63,638 nucleotides of DNA from CAZHDI01 sp964531285 (GTDB lineage: Bacteria > Pseudomonadota > Alphaproteobacteria > JAJFIK01). The stretch lies in assembly GCA_964531285.1 (NCBI GenBank), contig CAZHDI010000007.1, positions 1 to 63,638 on the forward strand, in the 5' to 3' direction. How positions within the stretch are numbered: position 1 is the stretch's first letter; each line of letters starts with the position of its first letter. A model generated the notes under the pieces. The model worked only from the letters and a program-made list of their open reading frames with translations. It was not told the origin of the DNA and made no database searches. This document shows positions 1-8,307 of this stretch, one piece after another. Made by a program: the position numbers and the translations under genes.

Positions 1-1
1 T

Positions 2-79
2 GGGTCGGATGACGACGACGACGACGATGGGTCGGATGACGACGACGACGACGACGACGATGGCGGGTCGGATGATGAC
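2..79 (+). repeat. Asp-rich Gly-Ser-Asp(n) coding repeat
   Basis: In-frame GAY codon runs encode GS followed by 7 Asp (nt 2-28), GS followed by 9 Asp (29-61), then GGSDDD (62-79). The unit count outside the window is unknown. Such runs act as flexible acidic linkers and could bind calcium. The triplet repeat is prone to slippage, so its length may vary between strains or be mis-assembled. Confidence 0.85.
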
Positions 80-3010
80 TCCCGGTTGTCGATTGCGGCC
101 ACGGACGGCGAGGACTCGGTTGTCGAAGGCGATACCGGCACCGTCACGCTCAGCTACACCGTCACGCGCTCGGGCCTGACCGACGGCATTGCCACGGTCG
201 ATTATGCGGTTGTCGGCGGCAGTGCCGATGCGGACGATTTCGTCGGCGGCCTGCCGGCGGGCACACTGACCTTCGAGGATGGTCAGTCCACGGCGCAGAT
301 CACGATCAGCGTGTCGGGCGATACCGATATCGAGCCGAATGAAGATTTCGTCGTCGCCCTGTCGAACCCGACGGGCGCGATCCTGGAATCGTCCATGGCC
401 GAAGGCGTGATCATCAATGACGATCTGCCGGCGGTCATCGATCTGGTGACCGACGAAGTGACCCAGTTCGAGGGCGATACCGGCACGACCGGTTTCCAGT
501 TCGTCGCGGTGCGCAGCGGCGATGCGGTCGGGACGGCCAGCGCCACCTACACCGTTGTTCCGGGCAGTGCGGACGCGGATGATTTCGGCGGCACGCTGCC
601 GTCCGGAACGGTGACGTTCGCCGATGGCGAGACGGTCGCGACCGTTACTGTGTCGGTTACCGGCGATCTCGATGTCGAACCCAATGAAGACTTCGCGCTT
701 GTCCTGTCGGATCCGACCGGCGGGATCATCGGCGAGGGTGTCGGCCGCGGGATCATCCTCGATGACGACGGCGGCACGGTCCCGACCCGGACCTTCTCGA
801 TTTTTGCCGAGGATGCGGTCAAGGCCGAAGGCGATAGCGGCACCACCAGCTATACTTTCGCGGTTACCCGCATCGGTGCCGGTAATGGCACCGATACGAT
901 CACCTACGCTGTCGAAGGCGGCGGGGCGGATGCGGACGATTTCGGCGGCACGCTGCCGTCCGGATCGGTGACCTTCACCGACGGTCAGGCTACGGCGACC
1001 GTGACGATCTCGGTTAGTGGCGACACGGATGTGGAGCCGGACGAGGATTTCGCGGTGTCGATCGGCGTGCCCGAGGGTGCGGATATCGGTGCCGGAACCG
1101 CCGAAGGCGTCATCCTGAACGACGATAACGGCCCCACCAGCGGCACTGTCTCGATCCGGGCCGATCAGGCGGAGCGGGCTGAAGGCGATGAGGGCACGAC
1201 GCCCTTCACCTTTACGCTCACCCGCAGCGAAGGCGCCGGAACATCGGTGGTCAGCTACACTGTCTCCGGCGGTATGGCGGATGCGGATGATTTCGGCGGC
1301 ACGTTCCCGTCCGGAACGGTGAGCTTTGCCGACGGTGAAACAGAACTGACACTGACGATCGAGGTCACCGGCGACCGCGATGTCGAGATGGACGAAGACT
1401 TCATGGTCGAGCTGACCGGGGCCACCAACGGCACCCTCGGTGAGGCCGCGGCGCTGGGCACGATCATCGACGATGACCGGGACGCCGCCGTGACTGTCAT
1501 CGGGTACACGGATCATTATCTGACAGCTGACGGCAGCCGCGAAAGCGAGCAGGAAGTCAATCTCGGCAATCTGATCGCGGATGCGAATCTCGCCGCCGCG
1601 CGCAGCTTCGATGCCTCGGTGCTGCTGTCGCTCACGCCGGGCACGACGATCGTTGAGTCGATCGGCGATGTGGGTCCGGACGGCACGCTGCTGCCGCCCC
1701 AGGCCAATCCGGAACTGGGCCTCCTGGAAGGTGCGATCACGCAGCTCGATGCCGAGCGGACCCTGCCCACGGATGACGCGCTCGTCCTGGTGACGCTCAC
1801 GCCGATGCAGTTGCTCACGGTTCTGGAAAGTGCCGTGGCCAATGCCGCGCCGGATGCGCTCAACGAAGAATTCGTCCAGGTCGGGGCGCTGCGCTACAGC
1901 TATGAACCGTCCGCTGAGCCGGGCGAGCGGATCCGCAATGTCCTGGTCGAGACCGGCGACACTTGGGCGCCCGTGATCATCGACCGCGATGTGGTGCCGA
2001 GCGTTCTCGAGGACGGCATCCGGATCGTGACGACTCAGTCGATGGCCGAAAGCGGGCCGATCGCCGATTTCGTCGCCGCAGATCCGGCCTTCGCCGAATT
2101 GGTGGATCTAACCGCCCTCGACGGTCCGGAGGGCAACTACAGTTTCGCCCAATCCGGCACTCAACTTGATGCGTTCGCGGAATATGTCTCCACGGTCCAT
2201 CCGACCCCGGACACGGCCTTTCCGGATGCCGAACAGCCGGCGAGCGCCGATGAGCGGATCCAGATTTTGGATGCGCGCACCGACGGGGTGACCGATCCGC
2301 TGGAAGCCGATTCGTCGGTCTTCGAGAGCAACGGTAAGTTTATCCGCGATGAATTCCTCGGCAGCGATGACCGGGACATTCTGCGCGGCTCCGGCTCGGA
2401 CGACTTCATCATCGCCTTCGGCGGCGAGGACATCGTGCGCGGCGGCGGCAATGAGGACATTCTGGTCGGCGGCACGGGCGAGGACATCGTGCGCGGGCGC
2501 AAGGGCGATGACATCGTATTCGGCAGTGCCGATGACGACATGGTCCGCGGCGGCAAGGGCAATGACATCGTCAATGGCGGCCTTGGGGACGACATTCTCA
2601 AGGGTGGCAAAGGTAATGACATCTTTGTGTGGACCGACGGCGACGACCGGATCCTGGACTTCAAGGTCGGCAAGGATCTCCTGGATCTGACCAAATTCGA
2701 CGCCACGCTGACCTTCGCCACGTTCCAGGCGGGGTTGAGCCAGTCGGGCAAGGCCCTGGTCTATACGGACGCGGCCAGCGGTGCCACGCTGACCCTGGAC
2801 GGTCTCGCGGCCGGCGATCTCGGCCCGGCCGATATCCTGTTCTCGAACGACCCGTCGGCGATCACGAGCCTGACCACGACGGTCTCGACCGCGATCACCG
2901 ATGCCGGCGGCTTCTCGTTCGAAGATCTCGGGATCGCGGATCTGTCCGAACTGACCGACGCGTTCAACGCTCTGGGGCTGGCCAGCGACGGGTTCTTCAA
3001 CGCGCTCTAA
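2..3010 (+). CDS. Secreted Calx-beta / 5'-nucleotidase C-domain / RTX protein, 5' truncated
   Basis: The frame is open to the left edge, so the true start lies outside; about 1002 residues are visible. In order: Gly-Ser-Asp linkers (residues 1-27), four Calx-beta domains (about 29-495, each with an ADADDF-type motif and a PNEDF-like acidic end), a 5'-nucleotidase C-terminal domain (about 497-763, with NLGNLIADA), then RTX-like GGxGxD nonapeptides (about 783-880, such as GGKGNDI) and an acidic C-terminal tail ending in hydrophobic residues, as expected of a type I secretion signal. Calx-beta and RTX modules bind calcium. 5'-nucleotidases need an N-terminal metallophosphatase domain for catalysis; it is not visible and would have to lie upstream. 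The type I exporter genes follow on the same strand, so this is probably their substrate. It could act outside the cell on nucleotides, but activity is an inference. Confidence 0.85.
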   Translation, partial: GSDDDDDDDGSDDDDDDDDDGGSDDDSRLSIAATDGEDSVVEGDTGTVTLSYTVTRSGLTDGIATVDYAVVGGSADADDFVGGLPAGTLTFEDGQSTAQITISVSGDTDIEPNEDFVVALSNPTGAILESSMAEGVIINDDLPAVIDLVTDEVTQFEGDTGTTGFQFVAVRSGDAVGTASATYTVVPGSADADDFGGTLPSGTVTFADGETVATVTVSVTGDLDVEPNEDFALVLSDPTGGIIGEGVGRGIILDDDGGTVPTRTFSIFAEDAVKAEGDSGTTSYTFAVTRIGAGNGTDTITYAVEGGGADADDFGGTLPSGSVTFTDGQATATVTISVSGDTDVEPDEDFAVSIGVPEGADIGAGTAEGVILNDDNGPTSGTVSIRADQAERAEGDEGTTPFTFTLTRSEGAGTSVVSYTVSGGMADADDFGGTFPSGTVSFADGETELTLTIEVTGDRDVEMDEDFMVELTGATNGTLGEAAALGTIIDDDRDAAVTVIGYTDHYLTADGSRESEQEVNLGNLIADANLAAARSFDASVLLSLTPGTTIVESIGDVGPDGTLLPPQANPELGLLEGAITQLDAERTLPTDDALVLVTLTPMQLLTVLESAVANAAPDALNEEFVQVGALRYSYEPSAEPGERIRNVLVETGDTWAPVIIDRDVVPSVLEDGIRIVTTQSMAESGPIADFVAADPAFAELVDLTALDGPEGNYSFAQSGTQLDAFAEYVSTVHPTPDTAFPDAEQPASADERIQILDARTDGVTDPLEADSSVFESNGKFIRDEFLGSDDRDILRGSGSDDFIIAFGGEDIVRGGGNEDILVGGTGEDIVRGRKGDDIVFGSADDDMVRGGKGNDIVNGGLGDDILKGGKGNDIFVWTDGDDRILDFKVGKDLLDLTKFDATLTFATFQAGLSQSGKALVYTDAASGATLTLDGLAAGDLGPADILFSNDPSAITSLTTTVSTAITDAGGFSFEDLGIADLSELTDAFNALGLASDGFFNAL
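86..1490 (+). repeat. Four tandem Calx-beta domain repeats within the RTX protein gene
   Basis: The codons for the ADADDF motif recur at about 230, 575, 932 and 1283, giving a period of 115-119 codons. Copies 2, 3 and 4 are very similar at the DNA level over about 40 bases around this motif, while copy 1 is more divergent. This suggests recent duplication or gene conversion of the last three domains. Confidence 0.8.
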
Positions 3011-3376
3011 GGGAGCGGATCGCGCCAGGCCCTGCCGGGCCGGGCAGCCGGGCGCGGCGGCGGGTCTCCGGATGGGACCGGCGTCGCGCCTTTGTCCTTT
3101 GTCGCCACGGCCAATTCGCGCTAAAAGCCGGTAGGGCGGGATGCCAAACGGGCACCGGCCAAGAGTCCGGCGCCCTTGGCGCGAATCTGGCACGCAAGAT
3201 TGGCAGGGCCGGTCGTCAGGCGGTAGTCCATGGAGCCGGATGGCGGTGGTTGGGCCTGGGCGGATGGGCCTGGACTGGATTCGTGCCAGCCCCGCATCTG
3301 AAGGGCATGCGCCGCTCAAGTCGATCTGATTTCGTGAGATGACGCTCCGCGGGGGCGTGTGACAGCAAGGTGCAGC
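3011..3376. other. Intergenic region between RTX protein gene and exporter
   Basis: About 366 bases without a convincing gene. It is GC-rich and has short G/C-rich dyads just after the RTX stop but no T-run terminator, so read-through into the exporter genes is possible. No PHO box or other operator was recognised. Confidence 0.5.
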
Positions 3377-5185
3377 GTGAGCGTCAGTCAGCAAAATAAG
3401 GCCGGAGAGAACCCGATCGAAGCGCTTCTGCGCGGCGCGACCTCCGTCTTTGTCTATATCGGCATTTTCAGCTTTTTCATCAATCTGCTGATGCTGGTCG
3501 GTCCGCTCTATATGATGCAGATCTATGACCGCGTGCTGATCTCGCACAGCATCGACACGCTGATCTTTTTGACCATTGCCGCCGTCGGTCTGATCGCGAC
3601 GGGCGCGATTCTGGAATATGTCCGCTCCCTCGTTCTGACGCGCCTGGCCGGGCGGATGGACGCCAAGATCAATGACGCGATGTTCTCCCAGCTCTTGAGC
3701 GCGTCGCTCGCGGTGCGGGCCGCCGGGCAGGCTCAGCCGCTGCGCGACATGGAAACCGTGCGTTCCTTCATGACCGGCAACGGTCTGGTGGTGTTCTTCG
3801 ATGCGCCCTGGACGCCGGTCTTCCTGGCCATCGTCTTTTTGATGCATCCGCTTCTGGGCTCGATCGCGCTTGTCGGCGCGCTGACCCTGTTCGGCCTCGC
3901 GCTCCTGAGCGAAATCATGACCCGAAAGCCGCTGAAGACGGCGGCCGGTCATTCCATTCAGGCGATGAATTTTGCCGAAAGCAGCATGCGCAATGCCGAA
4001 GTCATTGAGGCCATGGGCATGCTTGACGGCATCAAGGGGCGCTGGTTGAAGGAACACAACAAGGCGATGGCGCTCCAGTCGCTGGCGACCGACAAGGGCG
4101 CCACGGTGAAGAGCGCGATCAAATTCGTGCGTCCGGTGCTTCAAATCGCGATTCTCGGCACCGGTGCTTTTCTGGCGCTCAACCAGGAAATCACGCCGGG
4201 TGTGATGATCGGCGCCTCGATCATCATGGGCCGGGCACTGGCGCCGGTGGAAATGGCCGTGGGCAACTGGCGCGGCTTCGTGCTGGCGCGCGCGTCCTAT
4301 GGCCGCCTCAAGGGCTTTTTGGGCAGCTGGAAGGCGCGCAGTGACATGCCGCTGCCCCGGCCCAAAGGCGATATTTCGGTCGAAAAGCTGGTCGGTATGC
4401 CGCCGGGCACGCGCAAGCCGATTGTCAAAGGCATCTCGTTTCAGATTAAGGCGGGCGAGGCGCTTGGCATTATCGGGCCGAGTGCGGCGGGCAAATCGAC
4501 CCTGGCGCGGCTCCTGGTCGGCGTCTGGAAACCGGCGAGCGGCCATGTCCGCCTCGACGGCGCCGATATTTCCTCATGGGACCATATCCAGCTCGGTCCG
4601 CATCTGGGGTATCTGCCCCAGGACGTGGAACTGTTCGACGGCACCATCGCCGAGAACATCGCGCGCTTCGCCGAGCCCGACCCCGATGCCGTGATCGAGG
4701 CCGCCAAGCTGGCAGGCGTTCACGACATGGTGCTCCGGCTGGAGAACGGTTACGACACGCGCATCGGCGAGGCGGGCGCCATCCTGTCCGGCGGTCAGCG
4801 TCAGCGGCTCGGGCTGGCGCGCGCGGTCTATAACAAGCCGGCCCTGATTATTCTGGACGAGCCGAACTCCAATCTGGACGGTGAGGGCGAGGAAGCCCTC
4901 AAGCGGGCGCTGACCGCGCTCAAGGCCCATGGGACGACCGTGATCATTGTGGCGCACCGTCCGTCCATCGTGTCGGTACTCGACACGCTTCTGGTGATGC
5001 GCGACGGCACGATCGACCAATTCGGCCCGCTCAAGGAGATCCTGCCCAAGGTGACCAAGGGCGCCGGTCAGGGCCAGCGCAAAGTGGCGGCCAAGGCCGG
5101 CGGTCAGGCCCCGGCCCCGGGCACCCCGCCCAAGCCCGGCGGCGGGGGCGCGCCGCCCTCGGCCGTGGCCGGCGCATCGGGCTGA
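3377..5185 (+). CDS. Type I secretion system permease/ATPase (PrtD/HlyB type)
   Basis: Inner-membrane ABC exporter that energises secretion of RTX proteins with an HlyD adaptor and a TolC-type outer membrane channel. 602 residues from the GTG at 3377, chosen because CAAGG sits six bases upstream; an in-frame GTG at 3359 is the alternative. The N-terminal half is the ABC transmembrane domain (several hydrophobic segments, about residues 25-300). The ATPase half has Walker A GPSAAGKST (about 366), signature LSGGQRQRLGLARA (about 470) and Walker B LIILDEP (about 490). There is no N-terminal C39 peptidase-like domain, as in the PrtD branch. The C-terminus is an Ala/Pro/Gly-rich tail that is probably disordered. 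The adaptor gene starts 67 bases downstream. No TolC gene is in the window. Confidence 0.93.
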   Translation: MSVSQQNKAGENPIEALLRGATSVFVYIGIFSFFINLLMLVGPLYMMQIYDRVLISHSIDTLIFLTIAAVGLIATGAILEYVRSLVLTRLAGRMDAKINDAMFSQLLSASLAVRAAGQAQPLRDMETVRSFMTGNGLVVFFDAPWTPVFLAIVFLMHPLLGSIALVGALTLFGLALLSEIMTRKPLKTAAGHSIQAMNFAESSMRNAEVIEAMGMLDGIKGRWLKEHNKAMALQSLATDKGATVKSAIKFVRPVLQIAILGTGAFLALNQEITPGVMIGASIIMGRALAPVEMAVGNWRGFVLARASYGRLKGFLGSWKARSDMPLPRPKGDISVEKLVGMPPGTRKPIVKGISFQIKAGEALGIIGPSAAGKSTLARLLVGVWKPASGHVRLDGADISSWDHIQLGPHLGYLPQDVELFDGTIAENIARFAEPDPDAVIEAAKLAGVHDMVLRLENGYDTRIGEAGAILSGGQRQRLGLARAVYNKPALIILDEPNSNLDGEGEEALKRALTALKAHGTTVIIVAHRPSIVSVLDTLLVMRDGTIDQFGPLKEILPKVTKGAGQGQRKVAAKAGGQAPAPGTPPKPGGGGAPPSAVAGASG

Positions 5186-5252
5186 CTGCCATAGTTTCGT
5201 ACCGGTCCTGTGGGACTGACAGCGCGGGGCGGCTCGCAAGACGGAGCGGATC

Positions 5253-6689
5253 ATGGAGAACACACCGGTGGAAAACACGCCGACAACGCAGCGCAGCGGA
5301 TCGGTCTTGACGCGGATCAAATCCTTGGTCACGGATGCGTTCGCCGATGGCGACGATGCGGAAACCGACAGAAAATTTCTCGGTGAGGGCGATGTCACCG
5401 TGCCGATCAATCCGCGCCCGATCATCATTGCCGGGCTTGTGGTTGTCGGCGTGATCTTTGGCGGGTTCGGCACCTGGGCGGCGACCGCGCCGCTGAACAG
5501 CGCGGTGATCGCCGAGGGCATCGTGAAGGTGTTCTCCAGCCGGAAGAAAATTCAGCACCTGGAAGGCGGCATCGTCGAAGAGGTTCTGGTGTCGAACGGC
5601 GACCGGGTGAAGGCCGGCGACGTGCTGATCCGGCTCGACGAAACCCGCGCGCGCGCGGACTTCCTGCGGGTGCAGGGTCAATACGACCAGACCCGGGCGA
5701 CAGTGGCGCGGCTGATTGCCGAGCGCGACGGCCTTGAGGACATTCCGTTTCCCGAAGACTTCCTGGCACGGATGGACGAGCCGAGCGTCGCCGAAATGGT
5801 CGACGGCCAGCGCAAGCTGTTCGCGGCGCGCCAGGAGACGCTGTTTGGCCAGGTCAGCATGATCGAAGAGCGGGTCAAGCAGCTTGAGGAAGAAGTGCGC
5901 GGCCTCGGGGCGCAGGAACGCTCCAAAAAGGAGCAGCTTGCGCTCATCGAAGACGAGCTTGAGGGTCTGCGCGAACTTAACAAGAAGGGCTGGGCGCCCA
6001 AGACCCGCATCCTGTCGCTCGAACGCGCCCAGGCGCAGCTGCGCGGCGATCAGGGCGACAATGTCGCGCGGATTGCCCAGGCCCGCGTGATGATGGGCGA
6101 GGCCGAACTCCAGGCGCTTCAGGCCCGGAACGATTATCAGGAAAAGGTCGTCTCGGAACTGCGCCAGCGCCAGACGGAGATGTACGATCTGGCCGAAACT
6201 CTGGATAAGGCGGAATTCACCCTGAAGCATATCGAGATCCGCGCCGGCTATGACGGGGTCGTGGTGGACAAGAAGGTCTCCTCGGCCGGTCAGGTCATTC
6301 GTCCGGGCGATACGTTGATGGAACTGGTGCCCGATAACGACAAGCTGATCATCGAGGCCAAGGTCCGCCCGTCCGACGTGGACAATGTCACCCAGGGCCT
6401 CAACGCCGATGTGCAGTTCTCCGCCTTTTCCCAACGCACCAGCCCGCGCCTCCATGGCGAAGTGGCCTATGTCTCGGCCGATGCCCTGGTCGATGAACGC
6501 TCCGGCATGCCCTATTTCACGGCCCGGGTGACGGTCCCGGAAAGCGAAGTCGACCGGCTTGGCGAAGAAAACCGCCTTCAGCCGGGGATGCCGGCCGAGG
6601 TCTTCATCCAGACCGGGGCCCAGACGCCGCTTGGCTATCTGATGCAGCCGATCACCGATTCGATGAGCCGGGCCTGGCGCGAAAGCTGA
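5253..6689 (+). CDS. HlyD family type I secretion periplasmic adaptor
   Basis: Membrane fusion protein bridging the ABC exporter and the outer membrane channel. 478 residues, normal for the family. A cytoplasmic N-terminus is followed by one membrane span (about residues 53-76), a lipoyl-like half with HLEGGIVEEV, a long charged coiled-coil region (about 125-300), then the second lipoyl half (IRAGYDGVVVDKK) and a beta-barrel-like C-terminal part. The ATG at 5253 follows a GGAG element. It is the last gene of the secretion operon: a strong hairpin terminator lies 54 bases after the stop. Confidence 0.93.
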   Translation: MENTPVENTPTTQRSGSVLTRIKSLVTDAFADGDDAETDRKFLGEGDVTVPINPRPIIIAGLVVVGVIFGGFGTWAATAPLNSAVIAEGIVKVFSSRKKIQHLEGGIVEEVLVSNGDRVKAGDVLIRLDETRARADFLRVQGQYDQTRATVARLIAERDGLEDIPFPEDFLARMDEPSVAEMVDGQRKLFAARQETLFGQVSMIEERVKQLEEEVRGLGAQERSKKEQLALIEDELEGLRELNKKGWAPKTRILSLERAQAQLRGDQGDNVARIAQARVMMGEAELQALQARNDYQEKVVSELRQRQTEMYDLAETLDKAEFTLKHIEIRAGYDGVVVDKKVSSAGQVIRPGDTLMELVPDNDKLIIEAKVRPSDVDNVTQGLNADVQFSAFSQRTSPRLHGEVAYVSADALVDERSGMPYFTARVTVPESEVDRLGEENRLQPGMPAEVFIQTGAQTPLGYLMQPITDSMSRAWRES

Positions 6690-6742
6690 GCCGCGCGGGC
6701 CGGTACCGGCATCGTGAAACACCGAATGAGACACCGAATGAG

Positions 6743-6773
6743 ACACCGGGGCCCGCAGGCTCCGGTGTTTTTT
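6743..6773 (+). terminator. Rho-independent terminator of the type I secretion operon
   Basis: An 11-bp stem (6743-6753 with 6758-6768, one G-U pair) and a four-base loop run into TTTTTT at 6768-6773. A 12-base direct repeat (accgaatgagac) lies just before and into the stem at 6721-6732 and 6733-6744. Confidence 0.85.
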
Positions 6774-6854
6774 GTTGAGCCCCGGCCGGCCTGGGGCGTG
6801 GTAAGGTCTCACCAGCGGTGCCCGGGCACCGGCGGGGCACGACCTGGGGGCTGA

Positions 6855-7541
6855 ATGTTTCCGATATCCGACACCAATCCGCGTCAGCGCACGCCGATCG
6901 TCACCTGGATCCTGATTGCCGCGTGCATTGCGGTCTTCATCCATCAGGTCCAACTGACGCCCGAGGCGGGCCAGGCCTTTGTCTATGCCTATGGCATGAT
7001 CCCGGCGACCCTGTTCGGCTATTCGGTGCTGCCGCCCGAGGTGATGCAGGTGAGCCCCGAGGTCTCGGTGATCACCTCCATGTTCCTCCATGGCGGCATC
7101 CTGCATCTGGCGGGCAACATGCTTTATCTGTGGATCTTCGGCGACAATGTCGAAGACGCCATGGGGCCGGTGAAGTTCCTGCTGTTCTATGTCATCTGCG
7201 GGATTGTCGCGGCGCTCACCCAGGCGTTCATCAGCCCGGAATCGGAAATCCCGATGGTCGGGGCCAGCGGCGCGATCTCGGGCGTTCTGGGCGCCTATCT
7301 GTTCATGTATCCGCGCGCCGGCGTGCAGATTTTCGTCTTTCTCGGGATCATCATCCGGGTCTTCACCGTTCCGGCCATGATCGTTCTGTCCCTGTGGTTC
7401 GCGCTGCAACTGGCGTCCGGTGTCATGACACCGCCGGGCGAGCCGGGCGTGGCGTTCTGGGCGCATATCGGCGGGTTTGTCGCCGGTGTCGTGCTGCACC
7501 GGCTGTTCGGCAAACCGCGCAGTCAGGTCCCCGCCATCTGA
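6855..7541 (+). CDS. Rhomboid family intramembrane serine protease
   Basis: Membrane protease that cleaves transmembrane segments; the substrate is unknown. 228 residues with about six hydrophobic segments. The family motifs are present: HGGxxHLxGNM-like (HGGILHLAGNMLYLW, about residues 79-93), the catalytic Ser in GASGAISG (about 138) and the partner His in WAHIGGF (about 204). The length fits bacterial core rhomboids without an extra cytoplasmic domain. It stands alone between the secretion operon terminator and the methyltransferase-like gene. Confidence 0.93.
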   Translation: MFPISDTNPRQRTPIVTWILIAACIAVFIHQVQLTPEAGQAFVYAYGMIPATLFGYSVLPPEVMQVSPEVSVITSMFLHGGILHLAGNMLYLWIFGDNVEDAMGPVKFLLFYVICGIVAALTQAFISPESEIPMVGASGAISGVLGAYLFMYPRAGVQIFVFLGIIIRVFTVPAMIVLSLWFALQLASGVMTPPGEPGVAFWAHIGGFVAGVVLHRLFGKPRSQVPAI

Positions 7542-7660
7542 GTCTGGTCATCGGCGGAGCGACGCGCCAAAGTAGCGGCGCCGCCGGACCGGGTGTCCGG
7601 TCCTCGATCATCACGCTGCCGGATCTTCGGGTCCGGTCGCGCCGGCAGGGGAGGATAGCC

Positions 7661-8194
7661 ATGAGCGAGCATGATCCGTCATCCCAGTTCGACGACAATC
7701 CCGGCGTGGCGGTCCCGCCGCCGGTTCTGTTTCTGGCAACCACCGTGGGCGGCCTGATCGTCGACTGGATTTCCGGCGCGAGCCTGGGCGCGTTGCTGGC
7801 CGGCTGGTTCGACTATCCCGGCTGGATCCTGTTTTTCATCGGCCTGGGGTTCATGGCCGTGTCGATCCTGCAATTCACCGCCGCCGGCACCAATGTCCGG
7901 CCCGACCAGCCGACCTTCACCCTGGTCACCAGCGGCATCTATGCGCTCAGCCGCAATCCGATCTATGTGGGCATGATCCTGTGCACCTTCGGGCTGGCGC
8001 TGGCGCTCGATGCTCCGGTGGTCATCGTGCTTCTGATCCCGGCGATCCTGATCCTGCGTTACGGCGTCATCGCCCGCGAGGAAGCCTATCTGGAGCGCAA
8101 GTTCGGCACGCCCTATCTGGCCTATAAGGCCCGGGTCGGGCGCTGGTTCCTGGGCTTCGGCAAGGATGAGGATCGGCCCGCCGGCGCGGCCTGA
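7661..8194 (+). CDS. Isoprenylcysteine carboxyl methyltransferase-like membrane protein
   Basis: 177 residues. Two hydrophobic segments are followed by the family core: a SRNPIYVGM motif near residue 97, another hydrophobic hairpin, then EEAYLERKFGTPYLAY, typical of the ICMT/phospholipid methyltransferase family that methylates small or lipid substrates with SAM. The bacterial substrate cannot be told from sequence. The ATG at 7661 follows GGGGAGGA. The gene ends 4 bases before the left arm of a hairpin terminator. Confidence 0.85.
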   Translation: MSEHDPSSQFDDNPGVAVPPPVLFLATTVGGLIVDWISGASLGALLAGWFDYPGWILFFIGLGFMAVSILQFTAAGTNVRPDQPTFTLVTSGIYALSRNPIYVGMILCTFGLALALDAPVVIVLLIPAILILRYGVIAREEAYLERKFGTPYLAYKARVGRWFLGFGKDEDRPAGAA

Positions 8195-8197
8195 TTC

Positions 8198-8247
8198 AGA
8201 GCGCATTCAGAGAAGTCCAGATCATCGAATGCGCTCTATGTTTTTTT
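8198..8247 (+). terminator. Hairpin terminator between convergent genes
   Basis: A perfect 11-bp inverted repeat (8198-8208 with 8227-8237, sequence agagcgcattc) with an 18-base loop, followed by seven T at 8241-8247. It ends the methyltransferase-like gene; the same element forms half of an intergenic repeat. Confidence 0.8.
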
Positions 8248-8300
8248 CTGTCGCGTTTTCGAACCGCAAAACCGCACACACTTTTGCTGAAAACGCTCTA
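8198..8300. repeat. Mosaic intergenic repeat of alphaproteobacterial type
   Basis: Read on the minus strand the stretch runs tagagcgttttcagcaaaag, then a tgcggttttgcggttcgaaa-like part, a run of A, and the agagcgcattc hairpin. From memory this has the form of the dispersed extragenic elements common in Hyphomicrobiales and relatives (a GAGCGTTTTC half plus an AGAGC hairpin half). It fills the gap between two convergent genes, a usual site for such elements. No second copy was found in this window. Confidence 0.5.
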
Positions 8301-8307
8301 CGGGCGG

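Noticed and set aside
7416..7435. PHO-like TGTCATGACA palindrome
   Set aside because: It lies inside the rhomboid coding sequence and lacks the direct-repeat spacing of a PHO box.
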